Position numbers and translations under genes: made by a program. A stretch of 64,000 bases of DNA, taken from contig NW_003216498.1 of the NCBI RefSeq assembly GCF_000006405.1, positions 1,127,004 to 1,191,003 on the forward strand. Reading direction: 5' to 3'. This DNA is from Perkinsus marinus ATCC 50983. Taxonomy: Eukaryota > Perkinsozoa > Perkinsida > Perkinsidae. The stretch's first letter is position 1. Every line of letters begins with the position of its first letter. The notes beneath the pieces are model-generated. The model made no database searches. It was not told the origin of the DNA and saw only the letters and a list, made by a program, of their open reading frames with translations. Below, piece by piece: positions 34,714 through 48,423 of this stretch.

Positions 34714-37700
34714 TCACAACTTTCGCTGTTTGAGACCTCGCCATTCTTGAACCTTCTCCTTCATAGCTCTCTTCCTCTTCTCCACCTTCACAGCTCTCTT
34801 AGCCAACTTCCTCTCAGCCGTCTCCTGCGGATGGACGATTGCATCAGCCTTCTCATCCGCCTTGCGCCTCTGTCGGGATCTAACTACTATTCCTCTCATC
34901 TGAAAAGGATAATAAATCACCGCCATACCAGCTACACCATCATACCTCAACGAGCTCCTTATTCCATTTATTATACAGCGTCGCTCCGCCTGCCTTCCGT
35001 ATCCATTTACCCATAGACTCCACAGCCTGATTGGCGATAGCACAAACTCTCCTGATACCAGTGTATGGTCGTAGCTTGGCTAAGTCAGTAAGACTGCTTG
35101 CTTGACCAACTGAAAGAGGAATACAAGTACTCTATGTACGAGGGTAGAAGTCTTCCCCTACTTTGATCCTCTCCTTCTTGAGCAGGTCTAACGCTAGATA
35201 TCCTAACCAGAGTCGACAAGAGCGGCTTCAAGAGCCCAGCCTCATCCGAACATAGCACATCGGGAGTCACCAATACAGCACTCGCACACACTAGCTTTAG
35301 TAATGCTCCTAGACGTACTATACCACCACTTCGCTTGTATGCAGCCAAGAGTTTCCTTGTCTCGTAGCTGGTCCGTACTAGTAACCATCTCAATCGTGGT
35401 GGTACTCTCTCTGAGCTCTCCGGTGGCAGTTCCATAGTAAGGTCTCCATTATCAACAGCATCCTTTTCATGCTCAACTAGTAGACCCATATCACCACCTT
35501 CGACATCTTCCAAGTCAGCCTCATCATCATCTTCAGAGGACGTCTTGTCGTCACCCTTCTCGTCCTTCCCATCAGCTAATGGGTTTGAGTCCTCCTCCGT
35601 GTCACCAATATCAGTGTCATCAATCTCCACCTCTTCAGGCTCCTCTTCATCTACTTCCTCCTCCTCAGAGACCACTTCCACTCTCGAGTTCTGATCGCGT
35701 TGTGCACAAGATAGTACAGCCACAGTAGCTCGCACTGTAGCAGATGCCACCTCAGGATGCTCTCCAGCGAAGGGGGAATAACAAGCAGTAGTGAGCCTAG
35801 GGATGGCCCCCTCAGGGACGTAGGTATCGGTAGTAGGACTGTGTTTTGGATCCCCAAACTGAGTGAGCAACTCGGAGTCAATAGCCGACTCTGGGATGGT
35901 CCACTCACTGCGACCGTTAGAATACTCAGTAACAATACGTAATGCAGCCAGCCTGACCCATGGGTGGGGAGCTTGTGTTCCAGCAGGCCCAAGGGAGAGC
36001 TGCATAAACGCATTACTAGTGTCATCCAATACAGCAGACTTATGATAACCCCCAGCCTCGAAGGCTATAAGAAGCTCATACAGAGTGTGCCAATAGGTAA
36101 GCTGTTGTGGGGAGGAGATCTGCCCTAGACGAATAACAGCTTCTCGGAGTACCGGGACGATACCAGCATCGGAAGGATCAGCACAGGTGAGACAAAATTC
36201 ACCAAAGGCACCGAGTAGTTTGGGTTGATCAGCCTTGCTCCAACTGATGACCTTACCTCGTAGTGTTGCTCGCAGATGGACCTTCTCGACCACTACCTTA
36301 ACGAGCTCTCTGAGCATAGATCTACATCGATCATCGGTCTCCCCAGCAGCCCCTGCTAAACCGGTTAGAGTCATCATCAGCGAGAACTCCTTCAAGACCT
36401 CAGCCGGCATTTGCAGTGCTAAGGAGTGTAAAGCATTGATAGAATATCGTCTAGTAGGAGGAGCACAGGTAGGATTGGGTGAGTTAGCACATGCTGCTGC
36501 TACACGTACCAATGATGCTATCTTAGCAGTTAGAGACTGTGTAGTATGAGGATAGTCTATAAGCCATTTGGAGACTATCTGTCCACAGAGGGCACCAAGA
36601 GCATCATCATTATAATAGGTACCACCAGCACCACAAAGTAGATTCTCCAGGACTACATTACATACGCTATAGAGTTGTACCACCAACTGGGAGTGACCGG
36701 CTTTACCAGAGTTTTTGGTACGCTTGGTAGAGGCCTCGCTTGGTGGGGATACCCTAGGCATTATCACCCGGCGTAGCATGGTCATAGCACTCATCCTGAG
36801 CTTAGGATGCTCACTGACACATAGTTCAACATGGGCTAATAGTGCTAATAAGAGTTCCTCGTTACATTTGATAATACCAACAGTACCAGTAAGGAGGCTG
36901 CATAACAATTTCGTACAGGTAGCTACTATCGATGATGCTGCACTACTATGAGTAGACTGTTGCCGTGTGGCTTGGACTACAGTTAGATCCTTAGAGAGGG
37001 AGGCACCAGCACTATAGAACTGCACCATCTTCAACACACTCCTCACGATGCCCAACGTCTCCTTAGCACTGAGAACGTCTAGTAGAGGGTTGTTACCACT
37101 AGTGCTAGATGATGATGATGATGATGATGATGCAAGAGGCCCGCCCTTTACAGAGGTGTACTTCATGCTGGATATGAGACGACTCAGGGATCTAGCCGCT
37201 GGTACAAAGACATCATCCACCTTGCTAACGGTTATGAAGTAGGCTATTGGTGATAGTATACCCCTTAGGGTCTCCTCATCACTCAGCAAGCTAGCTGTTG
37301 AGGAACTACCCTTCTTTAAGAGACCTTCTAAAAGCTTGAGACCCACTTCAGCTGCTGCACTCCCCCGTATAGTATTATCATAACGTCGTGTGGATGCACC
37401 ACTGCCCTTCTTCCATTCCTCAGCTACCCAGGCACCCCGTCCAGTGGCTGCACCCGGTAGGACAGTGACAGCCTCCTCTTTCCTGCTTTTCCTAGTATTA
37501 TTGCTAGCCCCTTCTCCAGAGGTAGCAGGGTCTATGATAGCAGCACTGGCGGAGAAGAGATCTACCTCCTCGAAGCTACACTTATCCTCTAGCACACTAA
37601 CTGCACGTGTGAGTATACGCTGACATTGCTGTATAGGAGAGTGAGATGCTAGGATACCAGTAGTTAGTTGCAACATAGAGGTCCGAACTCGACGGGCAAA

Positions 37701-40700
37701 CCTAGCCCCACCAACACCACCAGCATGCTGACTAGACCATGCTCCCTCTCGGACATCATCCAGCTCGGTACCGATAAGGCGACCATAGAGAGGTTTCATA
37801 AGGCCATCCAATACCTTCTCGATGGGCATGGCTTTGCCTACAGCCTCAAGAATGGCATTGGCCTTTGGTCTAGCTGCTTCCGAGACTTGTTTTGCCAACA
37901 TAGGGTTCTCCTCAGTCCCTTGAGTAGACTCAGCCCTACCTTGCATTGACAACCATCTAGCTTCCTCCATACCATACATGCCCATAACCTCCTTCAAGAA
38001 GGATTCTACACCCTCTCCATCCTTCAATGTAGCCGAATCTATTATCTTACTGGCCGTGAATACAGCAACAGGAGTCTGATAACCACCTCGGGACATTCTT
38101 GTACGGATCGTCCTAAGCATAAAGGTAATCTGCTTAAGACTGGTAGCAGCTGCTGCCATGCGAGATAGAGCATCTCGAGCCTTCCTCCTATCCTCCAACT
38201 CTCTTGAGAGTAAGCCTCCAACCACAACACCAGTGAGCTTATTAAACTCACTTCCGAATACGTCAGCATCCATCAGACTAAGGACCTCTAACATAGCTGA
38301 TACCATGCTCACACGGATGGTAACAAATACATCCTGCTGCCCCCCACGACCATGATGTGCTTGCTTCTCATTACCAACGGCTCCAGCCTCATCCTCAACC
38401 TTTTGTTTAGTATATACTAAACGCCTAAGCATTGGTAGTACTGTGGACTTGAGGTTGCCGATCTTCTCCGACAGATCATCCCGCTGGGATATCCCTTGTA
38501 CGGCAGCTGACACACCCTTCAAAAGGGCCTTCTCCATCTGCTCAGGGCTCACACCATGTCTACCAATACCACGATTCCTCAAACCCTTACGGCTCACACC
38601 ACCCGGTTTCAGCTGACCTCCTAGCCATCGGAATATGCCGATGACCCTGGTCCAGCTAAGGTCCTTTGCTGCTAGCTTCATGATACCAGTTGATACATCT
38701 ACAAGGTTATGGTCATCAGGGCTGTTGGTAATATGATATCGTGCTAATGGTAGTAGTAGATGTGATATAGTGGACTTGCTGAGCTCATCTTCAAGAGCCA
38801 GTATCCTCACTAAAGCCTTGTGCTGTCTCGACTTCTGTAGATGGAATAGATCATCCAAAGTACCCTGTTCAGCCAATGGCATCAACTCTACATGCAGTAG
38901 GTCAGCCCAAGTACTGCCAGACTCATCCTTAGTACTACTACCAGCACCACGCTCTCGATCCCATCCTTGGGCCACAGCAAACGGTGCCATATTAGTGCAG
39001 TATGCAGCTATGATCCGGATACCACTGTTAACCACCACTTCAGACGGATGATCCAAGAGCTTTCTGGTCCAGGGTATAATGAGGCCCCTCACTAGAGCCA
39101 ATACCGTAGTGTCCTCACTCCTATCATTACCACACTTGCATAGGGCATCCTCAATGAGTCTCCTAACACCAAAATCACAGGTAGGTTCCCGTAATTGCCA
39201 TAGCATATGCCTTAGAACAGGTGCCTGCACCCACCACCAAGCTGATAGACCATCAGAGGGTGGGCCTAGTATAAGATTCAAGCCATCGACTTGCTTGTCG
39301 AAATCAGGTTCACCACCAAGCTTGTTAACAGCAGTAAGCTGTTCTAATAGACCCGAGACCTTCTCTGTAGCATTATCCGTCCTACCCATACGACGATAGA
39401 CAACAGCAAGCGCCAGTGCTATCTGATGCCGCGTACCCAGCCCCGCTACTGTTGACAGACCCCTTGTTAGTACACCTGATACATGAGTGGTGTCATCAGT
39501 AGGAGGTGTCCACATCTTCAAAAGTCCACCATTGACGAGAGTATCCAGGATAGATGCTGCTGCCTTGGCAACATCCTGTGGCCTCTTATCTCTACCCTTC
39601 AGAGTGTCTAGCTGTGAGCATAATAGTTCCACAAGCGTTGATGCTGTAGCCTCCTTCTCGCATAGTGGTGCTAATATAGTGAGGGCCTTGAGGACCTCTG
39701 CGTTACCTAGTTCACTACTGCCAATGGAGAGCAATACCTCATCTATATGCTCCTTGATAATACCCTCACCCTCTTTTAAGGCATCAGAATACTCCTCTTC
39801 TAGAGCCCTCAACTCCGCACCATCATCCTGCTCATCCTCCCTATCATCCCCCTGCTGTCTACGTATCCTCCTTCGACGTAACCTAGTAGCCTTCTGATAG
39901 CTCACCCCTCGACGTGCGAGCTTATCCTCAGCTATCTTGAATAATCCTGCCGCCTCTGAGCCTCCTCTCGATAACAGCGTAACAAGCCGACATGCATCAT
40001 TCAAGCACTTGCCCGAGTTGCCTCTGGTGACGAATATCATTGACAAGAAGTTGGGTGCCAGATCCTTGAATAGATGGAATAGTTCACCATGACTAGCTAT
40101 AGATAGGAATAGGTTGAGAACCAGACTGCTCTCACCAGCATGGGCCATACCATCCATCCACTCCCCAATGTCATCCTTCAATGGCAATAGTAAGGTACCG
40201 TAATCAGCATCATGAGGATGCTTTTCTAGTAGGTCGCATAGGAGCTGTACTATTAGTTTTCGTATGGTATTAGTGAACTCGGCATCATAGTTAGCATCTT
40301 TGACCTCACCCCAAAGAGTTACCAATCGTGTAGCTATCCTTGGCACATGCATACCTAGGCGTACCCCCACAGCCTTTTGGACATCCTTCAACGCCTTAAG
40401 GTACCCAATACAGCACTTCCTGAGGTCACTATTGAGAGGAGCCTCCATAGCATCAAGGAATATACCAAGTTCATCGACCCTACCACCAGCTATATATGTG
40501 AGGATCTGCCCTCGCCTAGTGGCCTGCGTCTGACCATGCTTATCTATACCGCCACCCTTGGCTGACATCTTACCGAGTAGTATACGATATATGACAGTTA
40601 CAACCTGATTAGGATCATCATACTACTATCGACAACATAGGATAATGTAGATGATCACCTTGGACCTGTCCTCATCGGCTATCCTATTGATAGTCCCCTC

Positions 40701-43700
40701 CTCCTCCTCAACTACTGATTCACCTCCTTCCCCTAGAGGTATCTTCAGGAGACCATCTCGAAATGTCTTATCATCAGTTAACATCAATATCTCCTTCTTA
40801 TACCTAGTAACAATACTCTACATGACCTACCCTCGACCTACTATTACCTCTTTAATGCATCTCTCCATTGCCTAGACTGTAATAGGATCTGTAAACCGAT
40901 AGTAGCCATATCAGCTCTACGCTTGTTATGCCCTAGACTCGAGTCCCCCAGCAAATGCTCAACAGCCATCCTCGAGAGCTCCCCTTCCGTGGCCTCAGAG
41001 CAGATGAATCTACAATATAAGGAACGTACATCGAATGAGGGGAAGTAGATGATGGGACTCACGCTCTATCCTTGGCGACTGTTAACAAACAATCCAGCAA
41101 ATCTGATACTTGCGATACTGTTGCTGTTGGTCCAGTTACAGTATCATATTCATACCGTCTCTTTAGCACATCTAGACAGCTATTGACGAGCTGAATATAA
41201 GGAAAGCGCTATCCAGAGTAACACTACTAACTCTTGAAATCATTAGTACCCATTCATTTTCCTCACTCTTCTCCTTCCTCATGTGTGGTGATGCTCCTAT
41301 TACAGCAGCAATTGCTGTACAAAGCTGCTGATGACGTGTCGATGGCCCAGGGAGTTGTCGGTCATCTTCAGCAGCCTTAGCCATAATAAGCCTAGATACG
41401 GACACCCTAGGTCCATACGGAACATCACTACACCTACGCCCTATCAGCCATAGACCCTTTTCCCTCCTCGATAGACATCTGCTCGTCGTCGTCATCATCA
41501 CCAGTAGACTGTATTTGTGGTCGAGACGTCAATGCCCATACAGACTGTATACTCTCCTTTAAGGCTTGCCATACTGCTCCTCGTCTATTCCCAGCAGTAG
41601 TACCATTTGGATCATCGGATACCAACTTAGATAAGGCAGTAGTAGCAGCCGGCCATAGAGTTGACAGTGGGACTGTATACTCAGCTACTAGTATCTAATA
41701 CATAGTAAACATGAACGTCACAGCACTATTACTAGAGATATCAGTCTACCTTAGCAGATATTGCTATCTCCTCCTTGGTGGCCTCGGTATTGGTTGTTAT
41801 GGACTCAGCAAGCCGACCTATCCTTATCATACGTTCTCTCTCGGTATCGATACCCAATGGTCCTGTAGCTTCCATTGATAGTGCAGAGGATATTGGTGTA
41901 GAGTGTGGGAATCTACCCAACAGTAGGGATAGAGCACTCTCCCTTACAGCACCTACACCAAATGCCTATCGATACAACCCATCATATAGAATACTACCTC
42001 TAGTATCAGCACATGCATTGATGAGGCTAGCTATAGCATCATCATCATGTGGTATCCATCCCCTATACCCTAGGGCTTCCAATGATCCACTACCACACTC
42101 CACGGACTTCATAACGATAGCAGCATATTTCTCTACTTCCGATTGAGGACATAGCCGAATACAGAGAGCCTGGATTGCCGGCTCCGTACACTCATGCAAT
42201 CTTCCTAATGCCTGACGAGGGTTGGGATAAACTCTACTACATGATAGTATCCTACCCTACCTTATTCACTGCCTTAGCCACTTTAGGGGTGTAGACTACC
42301 TCTCCGAAGCGATCCTTCTCCTTGATACCAGCCACAAGGTTCAGATAGGCAAAGTCGTTGGCAGTGGTACTAGAAGAGCTGGCCGTATGTCTAGCCGCTG
42401 CAATGCATACACCTTGCGTCGCTGATATGTCGATAACGTCACCACTCTCTACTTGATCAAGGAAGGAGCGCCTGATTTTAATAGGATATGAGTGGTGGAC
42501 AGAGTACTCAATCGCTATTACATAGCTACTGCTAGATTAGGCATCTGCTCTGGGGTTAGAGTATCGAAAGCAGAACATAGAGTATTCCATATTGGGCATA
42601 CTAGCTGAGACCAGCTATCATCATCATCATCATCCCTTCGTGAAGAGTGATGGAGACCATATATAAACTCCAGCGTTGGTGTTTCCCCGACAGATAGCGA
42701 TACCTGATATACACAATGCCACCAGTAGTAGGATAGTTGAATATAACCTCCTCGCATAAGTCATCTAGACGTCCTTCCTCTCCTAGTGCATCAATGAAGT
42801 ACGGTAATAAGGTATAACCCTCCGATAGAGCCTTGCATAACCTTATACTATCCATAGGGGAATCTACTACACTATCCATAACACCTCGAACCAGATCCAT
42901 AATTGTAGTAGCCTTTGATGAACCTATCCAATGTATAACTAGACCATTCTATGAAAGGAAGATACTCACTGTGTTCTGTATCATCACCATCCTCCACAGT
43001 GGTGAGAGTAGTGGCCTTCCCTAGAGTTCCGAATACCTCCAACAAACATACCCATTCATCCACCTCCCGTACTGGTGGTAGACCCTCTAGGAGTAGGTCA
43101 CCAAAGTTAGCCAATAGGAGCGGTAAGCTAGAATGACATGTTAATAATAGACGTTTGAATACGTTAACCATGAGTGGATACGATGAGGCATCATCATCAC
43201 CTTCATCATCTGGAGTTGGAGTATTACCTAATACAGATGTCCATGATATAAGAAAGTAAAGGCCCTGTATTACCCTTATGGTATCTTGTCCATTGTAACA
43301 TTGTCTGTAGTATTGATCCTGCCTTCGTATGAAAGGTAGTGCCAACACCTTTACATGCCTCAGTTATAACAATAGCAACACTATCACTCAACTGCGGGGA
43401 CTTGAGTGATAGCTCGAGGACCACCTAAAGGGAATAGTGGTAGGAATACTAAGATAGTGATTCATAATATTCTTACCCCGAAGGAGCCCTGTGTCCTCTC
43501 TGAAGAAGTAATAGCACTCCTACGTAGAAGGTAGGCAAGACTCTCGCTAGCAAACTGCCGTATGTAACTGAGAGATGACTGTACAAGGGAGGGATGTGTT
43601 TGAGGATCTTTACGCTCTCTTATGGGATAATAACTGCTCATATTGCGATACAAAGGAGGCAAAAGTCGCAACGTCTGCCAATAGATATGATGAGAGGTAT

Positions 43701-44455
43701 CTACTATTGGTGTGTAAGGCAGCAGGATTGGACGTATCAGTGCCTACTTGAATAGATATCCCATACATTGAAATATCCACTCCATAGCATCAGGATCCTC
43801 TAGTCTAGTCTCCAATAGCCACACTAATGTACCAAATATGGTATCCACAAAGTAGGGCATGAGCTCCCCTCTCGTATCACGGGCCAAGACCTTACACCAT
43901 ACATGAACACAATATGTAGTACTTACTATATTACCGGTAGCATGCCCAATAAAGGCTCTAATGCAAGGGATTTCTCCTTCCGGAGATGCCTTACGAATAT
44001 GCTGCATATTTTGTCCAAGTGATGGAGTATATGAGGCATTGTGCGAACCTGAATGACCATCATTTAACACTACTACCGCTATGTAGATTAAACAACCTAC
44101 CAAGGGTAGCAACTCCCTCAAGGCTGCATCGAAATCAGCTGTCCTGTTCTCCAAACGCCATCTACGGCATTCTTGTAGTAAATAGGATGTATGGAGTGAC
44201 TCGTCGGACAGTGTGTCCAAGTACTCGTGATTATTAGTAACAGTGGCATTGATAGTTTTAATACGTTCAGCAAACCCAGCAAATACGTGTCGGTTCTGTT
44301 CCTTACGGTTAGTATTACCATTGATCTACCATAGCATGAATACACACGATAACACCACCACTTTCCCTGACCTTTCTTCGTTTAGCCTGAGTCCTCTGCA
44401 ACTGTAGTTTGGTAGTGTCGGCCCCCACACTACGACGTTTGCCTGGAGGTGGCAT
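34714..44455 (-). CDS. UTP20: UTP20/DRIM, SSU processome HEAT-repeat protein (multi-exon)
   Basis: Giant nucleolar scaffold needed for 18S rRNA processing. It starts MPPPGKRRSVGADTTKLQLQ. Exon 2 follows a tiny intron (22 nt by the join read) and reads NRHVFAGFAERIKTINATV. Next come MEWIFQCMGYLFK|YLSSYLLADVATFASFVS (47-nt intron) and KRA|YIRQFASESLAYLLRRS (46-nt intron), matching the Utp20 N-terminus. The main exon (about 40568-35115) runs 1.8 kb of codons. Its LTYIAGGRVDELGIFLDAME and RMSRGGYQTPVAVFTASKII match the Utp20 core. The C-terminus follows introns of 37 and 46 nt and ends RGIVVRSRQRRKADEKADA...WRGLKQRKL, as in Utp20. Total near 2,700 residues, as the family expects. An Asp/Glu-rich stretch (about 35700-35520) is present. 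Confidence 0.88.
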
Positions 44456-44775
44456 GATGGACAGCAACTACTACACAAGCACTGATATATCCTAATGCAT
44501 ACTCTAGTTAATACATTCTGATATCTCCACATGCAAAGATCTTCGACTAATGGGAATCCCTCAAAAACAAGTCAAGGTCCGACGATTATATAGGTGCGTA
44601 AAGTTTTCCGGAGAGACGCGAAGTTGAAACGTTTGGTTTCGCGCAGAATCGTTTAATGAATTCTCGAATATTGGCCCGATTTGTCAGAGCTCCGTAGCAT
44701 ATTGCGGGTGTACTCGCTACATATTTTACCTGTATGTACTCAGATTTTAGTATTCGTACGTATTCACTCTATGGT
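44456..44775. promoter_or_regulatory. Divergent intergenic region between UTP20 and the membrane-protein gene
   Basis: About 320 bp separate the UTP20 start (minus) from the next plus-strand start. Near 44613-44646 lies GACGCGAAGTTGAAACGTTTGGTTTCGCGC, where ACGCGAA and TTCGCGC form a short inverted repeat. This could be a regulatory palindrome. The assignment as a promoter is inference from gene arrangement only. Confidence 0.4.
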
Positions 44776-46000
44776 GGAGGTAATGAATAATAATATGCTG
44801 TTGCCGCTACTACCCCCGATACCTCCTATTACTAGTTCTAAGGCTGGGACTAGTAGTATACTAGGATGCTGTGGATGGGTGGATGAACGTACATACAAGG
44901 CTTTTGCATCCTACAATAGGTAGTTATACTATTATCACCAATCGAATGTTAGTATTGTCAGGACTAAGAAGTGGTATGAATCTTATCATGGTACATTACC
45001 ATCCATCACCGAGGAGATGTCTATTACTGATACCGTTCGAGATGAGGCCAATGACTCCCGTGTAGAGTCTCGTACGGCTGTCAGGTATGGGCCCTAATGA
45101 TAAATAGAGTCGACGCCTCGTGTTTAGGGATCCTTTACAATCTACTCCTTCATTGACGCCTGACAGTGGAAGACCATCACAACGTCAGAAGCAATTTTTA
45201 TTAAGCCCAATGACCGTTGCTGAGGTCTCCTGTCGAATACGTGAATGGAATACCTATGTGGCACATTGTAGATCAATACGACCGGATATAGTAAAGTCTT
45301 AGTATCATTCTGTAGTGGTAGTAAGAGCAGACACCAAGGTGTACACTAAGATATCTACCCAGTATCCGATTATGTCTGCCGCTCAAGGCTACTGTCGCTC
45401 CCCCTACTCCCAGTTCAATGGTCGTAGTTACAATGGCTATGACCACTACTACTACTACTACTACTACTACTGCAACTCCTTTCATTGTACCTTGTACTCT
45501 GTTGATAGCATACCTCGTCTATCCCTCGGTGTTTGACAATTTACCTTAGTTTTCTCCCCATGTCCCCTCCTCTATAGGAGATAAGTCACTGTAGACTATT
45601 CTGACCTTGATACCCGTATGCTGCTCCATTACTATCATTATCACTGCCTTACCTACTCCTGACGTTTGCTACTCGTACTGTTGCGTAGTAGTGAGGCGGT
45701 GGCTAACATTACCGGTCTTAATGATGTCTAGGATTTAATATAATTCTTCACATAGTTAATGCTCGTAGATCGTCCGACTCGATCAAGCGACTTCTGTTCT
45801 ACCACGATAACTGTATGTAATGATGAGGGAATCATTACTACTCGCTGAATATTACTCGATCATCGCCACCTAGCTCAACGTGGTATCGGAAGCAGGGCAC
45901 GAGAGGCGTACATCGATAATAAGTTGGCCCCAGACGAGTAGTGGAGGATAAATCCACCTCACCGAGAAGAGACACGCTAATGTGGCCCGTATCATATGAT
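44776..46000 (+). CDS. Probable membrane protein, unrecognised (multi-exon)
   Basis: Exons trace as MVEVMNNNMLLPLLPPIPPI...CGWVDERTYKAFASYN, a 33-nt intron, IVRTKKWYESYHGTLPSITE, then LVFRDPLQSTPSLTPDSGRP and MTVAEVSCRIREWNTYVAHC RSIRPDIVK. Downstream, the frame reading KATVAPPTPSSMVVVTMAMT runs through a threonine run (the CTA-type microsatellite) into a hydrophobic helix, FIVPCTLLIAYLVYPSVF. Another hydrophobic segment, LTLIPVCCSITIIITALP, follows near 45610. The alternative frame gives a poly-Tyr run. The 3' end is uncertain: GTREAYIDNKLAPDEVVEDK near 45900 may be the last exon. No family recognised. It is divergent from UTP20. Confidence 0.4.
45444..45471. repeat. (CTA)n microsatellite
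   Basis: Nine perfect units. In the frame I favour it encodes a threonine run next to a hydrophobic segment; in another open frame it encodes tyrosines. It is the second array of this unit in the window (the first is at 3163-3220). Confidence 0.85.
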
Positions 46001-46374
46001 CATTATGAAACTATCTACTTTTGTGTCTGTTACCGGTTTCCTATTCAGTTATATTCCTTCCCGTTACAGTTTACAAAGCTGCTCCTTTTTTTCAAAATAT
46101 CTTCACTCCATTTCCTCACATTTCATCATCATTACTTGCCCATGAACATGTGGAAGTGCAGCTGCTAGCTATTATTATATTCCCCGGGTGTTTTGTATTT
46201 ATCAATATCTTGTGTGTTATTTGAGTTACAGTTAGCCAAATGTGGTACTCCTCTACTCCTGATCTGTGAGAATTCATCATCAGGAGGCTTGGACTGCTTG
46301 TCTCGTTGTTGTTATTATGATTGTCAGTTTTTCATTGCTAACTGAGCCTTAGGTTCGGCCCCTGAACCAACACC

Positions 46375-48423
46375 ATGCACAGTAGCATTCCTACACTAAT
46401 CGTATTGGTTGCTGTATGGTCATTGGTGTATTCAACCATTGGAGCGGCAACAGCTACTTCGGCAACAGGCCAGAAGCAACAACAGAACCAGCAGACCCAT
46501 CTCAGAACTTTAGTTATCGTGGATGAGGGTGAAGAGGATAATGATAAGAGGATTTATTCCCAACTATATGCTGATCTTGAGGGTATACTAATCCTATGTA
46601 CAACACGAGTATTCTGTTGAATAGATGCTGGTCATCATCTTACCTTCGCCGTTTATAACGACAGGGCCCTGAAACTGGATGATTACGGTGAATGGTTATA
46701 CGACAACATCATAATCAACGCTAATAAGATCAATGGTAAGACCATTAGTACAGTAGGGCTTTGTAATGATACTTGCAGCCTTCCCTGTTATCGAGGATCG
46801 TGGTCGTAAATACAAGTCGGTGGATGATGAGAAGGTGATCATCAATCGAGATCTGTAGGAGTAGCTGTTCCTTATTTGCTTCAGAGAGAGGCTGCTAGTG
46901 CTGGTAAACCCCATAAGGGTATATCTATGTTTGATCTAGTCGACTTCGTGGATAAGGGTAACAGGAGTATTGTCATTAATGTTGGGAGGGATTTCAATGG
47001 GAATGGCTTGAGGAAGTAGGCATTAGCATCCCTCTCGGTGTGGTCACAATCATCATTTAGGCTAGTTAACGAATTCGGCTTTGATGTATACGATCAAGAC
47101 TCGACCCTTGTTGACCACTTCCACTACGAGGGGAATGATCATACCACTGTATGATGCCTCTACTCACAGAATACTACCATCAGAGGCTTTATCGTTTGTC
47201 ACTCTAGGTGTGGAGTCGAAACTTTGTCGCTCCCCGAGTGACGCATTTCAATCCTACTGCTGCTAGCAAGGACAAGGTCCTCTTCGGCAGAGGTGTTGGT
47301 CATTCCCTTTCACCGAGCAATGACCGCGTATTCCCGGTAATACGAACTATTATACGTCCATATGGCACCCTAATGTGTCTCCTTGCTATCATCAGGTCAT
47401 TAAGTCGTCACCCAGTGCGTATTCTGAGGACGCTAATATGCAAATGATGAGAGAGGGTGCTGCAAACACTTTGAGTGGGCCGCGTCAGTGGATAGTGTCA
47501 TTATGGTCAAGTCTTATCGGCATCAGGTGGTTTGAATCTGGTATCAGCCCTACAGGCCCGTAATGGGGCTCGTGTCCTTCTCGTTGGATCGAAGGATATG
47601 TGTGCTGATAAGATGTACTGTTGTGGTCAATGGTATGGCTCAACCTTGCTTGTGGCTTCAGATTTAACAAGAAGGGATACGACAATAGGAATGTGTGTAA
47701 GTCGATGTATACATGGGCATTCAATCAGCGACGTAAGCACACCTATGTATCACGCTTGCATCATCATCCTGCTTAGGTGTCATCCGTGCTGTAAATATGC
47801 GACACCATAAGGTTGGGGAGACCGAGGCGCCGTATATGTATACTGAGGGGGACGATATCAGTAAGACTATCATAGAGGATTATTGCAGTAGTAGTCATGA
47901 TGTTACCTCATCAGCATTCGAGATTCAGTTGGAAGAGCTGACTATGAAGGGATGGGTTCCATATACAGCTCGTGATGTACGCTCAGCCAATCCTCATCAC
48001 TATATCGTATGCTACGATACCATTATCAGATCCAACTCGAATACACTATGCTAGACCCTCATATTAGAGCCTTCCTGCTCCCTGATACATCCAATAACGG
48101 TTTACATACACTCACCTTCAAGGCCCCCGATGTTTATGGAATATTCAAGTTTGTGGTACTTGATAGTGATTGTTGCCTCCTTTTCGCTGGTACATTGGAT
48201 CGGTTTCAGGTGAACTACAACAGACTTGGTTTGAATCCTCTCCATATAGAGGAAGTAGCACCATTAAGGAACTACAAGCACAATGACTACCCCAGATTCC
48301 TCTTCTGTGCATATCCTTACTACGCATCAGTAACATCATCATCAGGATGAGCACGTCATTCCGTATACTCAGGTTTTCGTCGCGGCGTTCGGCCTTTTTG
48401 TGATCGCCTTCTTGATGATGTAG
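46375..48423 (+). CDS. OST48/WBP1 subunit of oligosaccharyltransferase (multi-exon)
   Basis: Subunit of the ER complex that transfers glycans to asparagine. It starts with a signal peptide, MHSSIPTLIVLVAVWSLVYS, at 46375; CTTAGGTTCGGCC just upstream could be an acceptor for splicing in the 5' leader. Then come RTLVIVDEGEEDNDKRIYSQ, HLTFAVYNDRALKLDDYGEW followed by LYDNI, DLVDFVDKGNRSIVINV and DVYDQDSTLVDHFHYEGND. Further exons give FGRGVGHSLSPSN, VSALQARNGARVLLVGS, NMRHHKVGETEAPYMYTEGD, LDPHIRAFLLPDTSNNGLHT and KAPDVYGIFKFVV. VNYNRLGLNPLHIEEVAPLR and YPRFLFCAYPYYASVTSS match the OST48 C-terminal block. A last exon encodes the membrane helix VFVAAFGLFVIAFLMM and the stop at 48421-48423. Confidence 0.9.

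Noticed and set aside
35085-40568. RRP12 or HEATR1 identity for the giant HEAT protein.
   Set aside because: Core, N-terminal and C-terminal motifs all match UTP20/DRIM instead.
43701-43747. In-frame TAG in a conserved part of UTP20, suggesting a reassigned stop codon.
   Set aside because: A 47-nt intron (GTAGGC...TAGTAG) removes it and restores the expected FKYLSSYLLADV sequence. Other long frames end normally at TGA, TAA or TAG.
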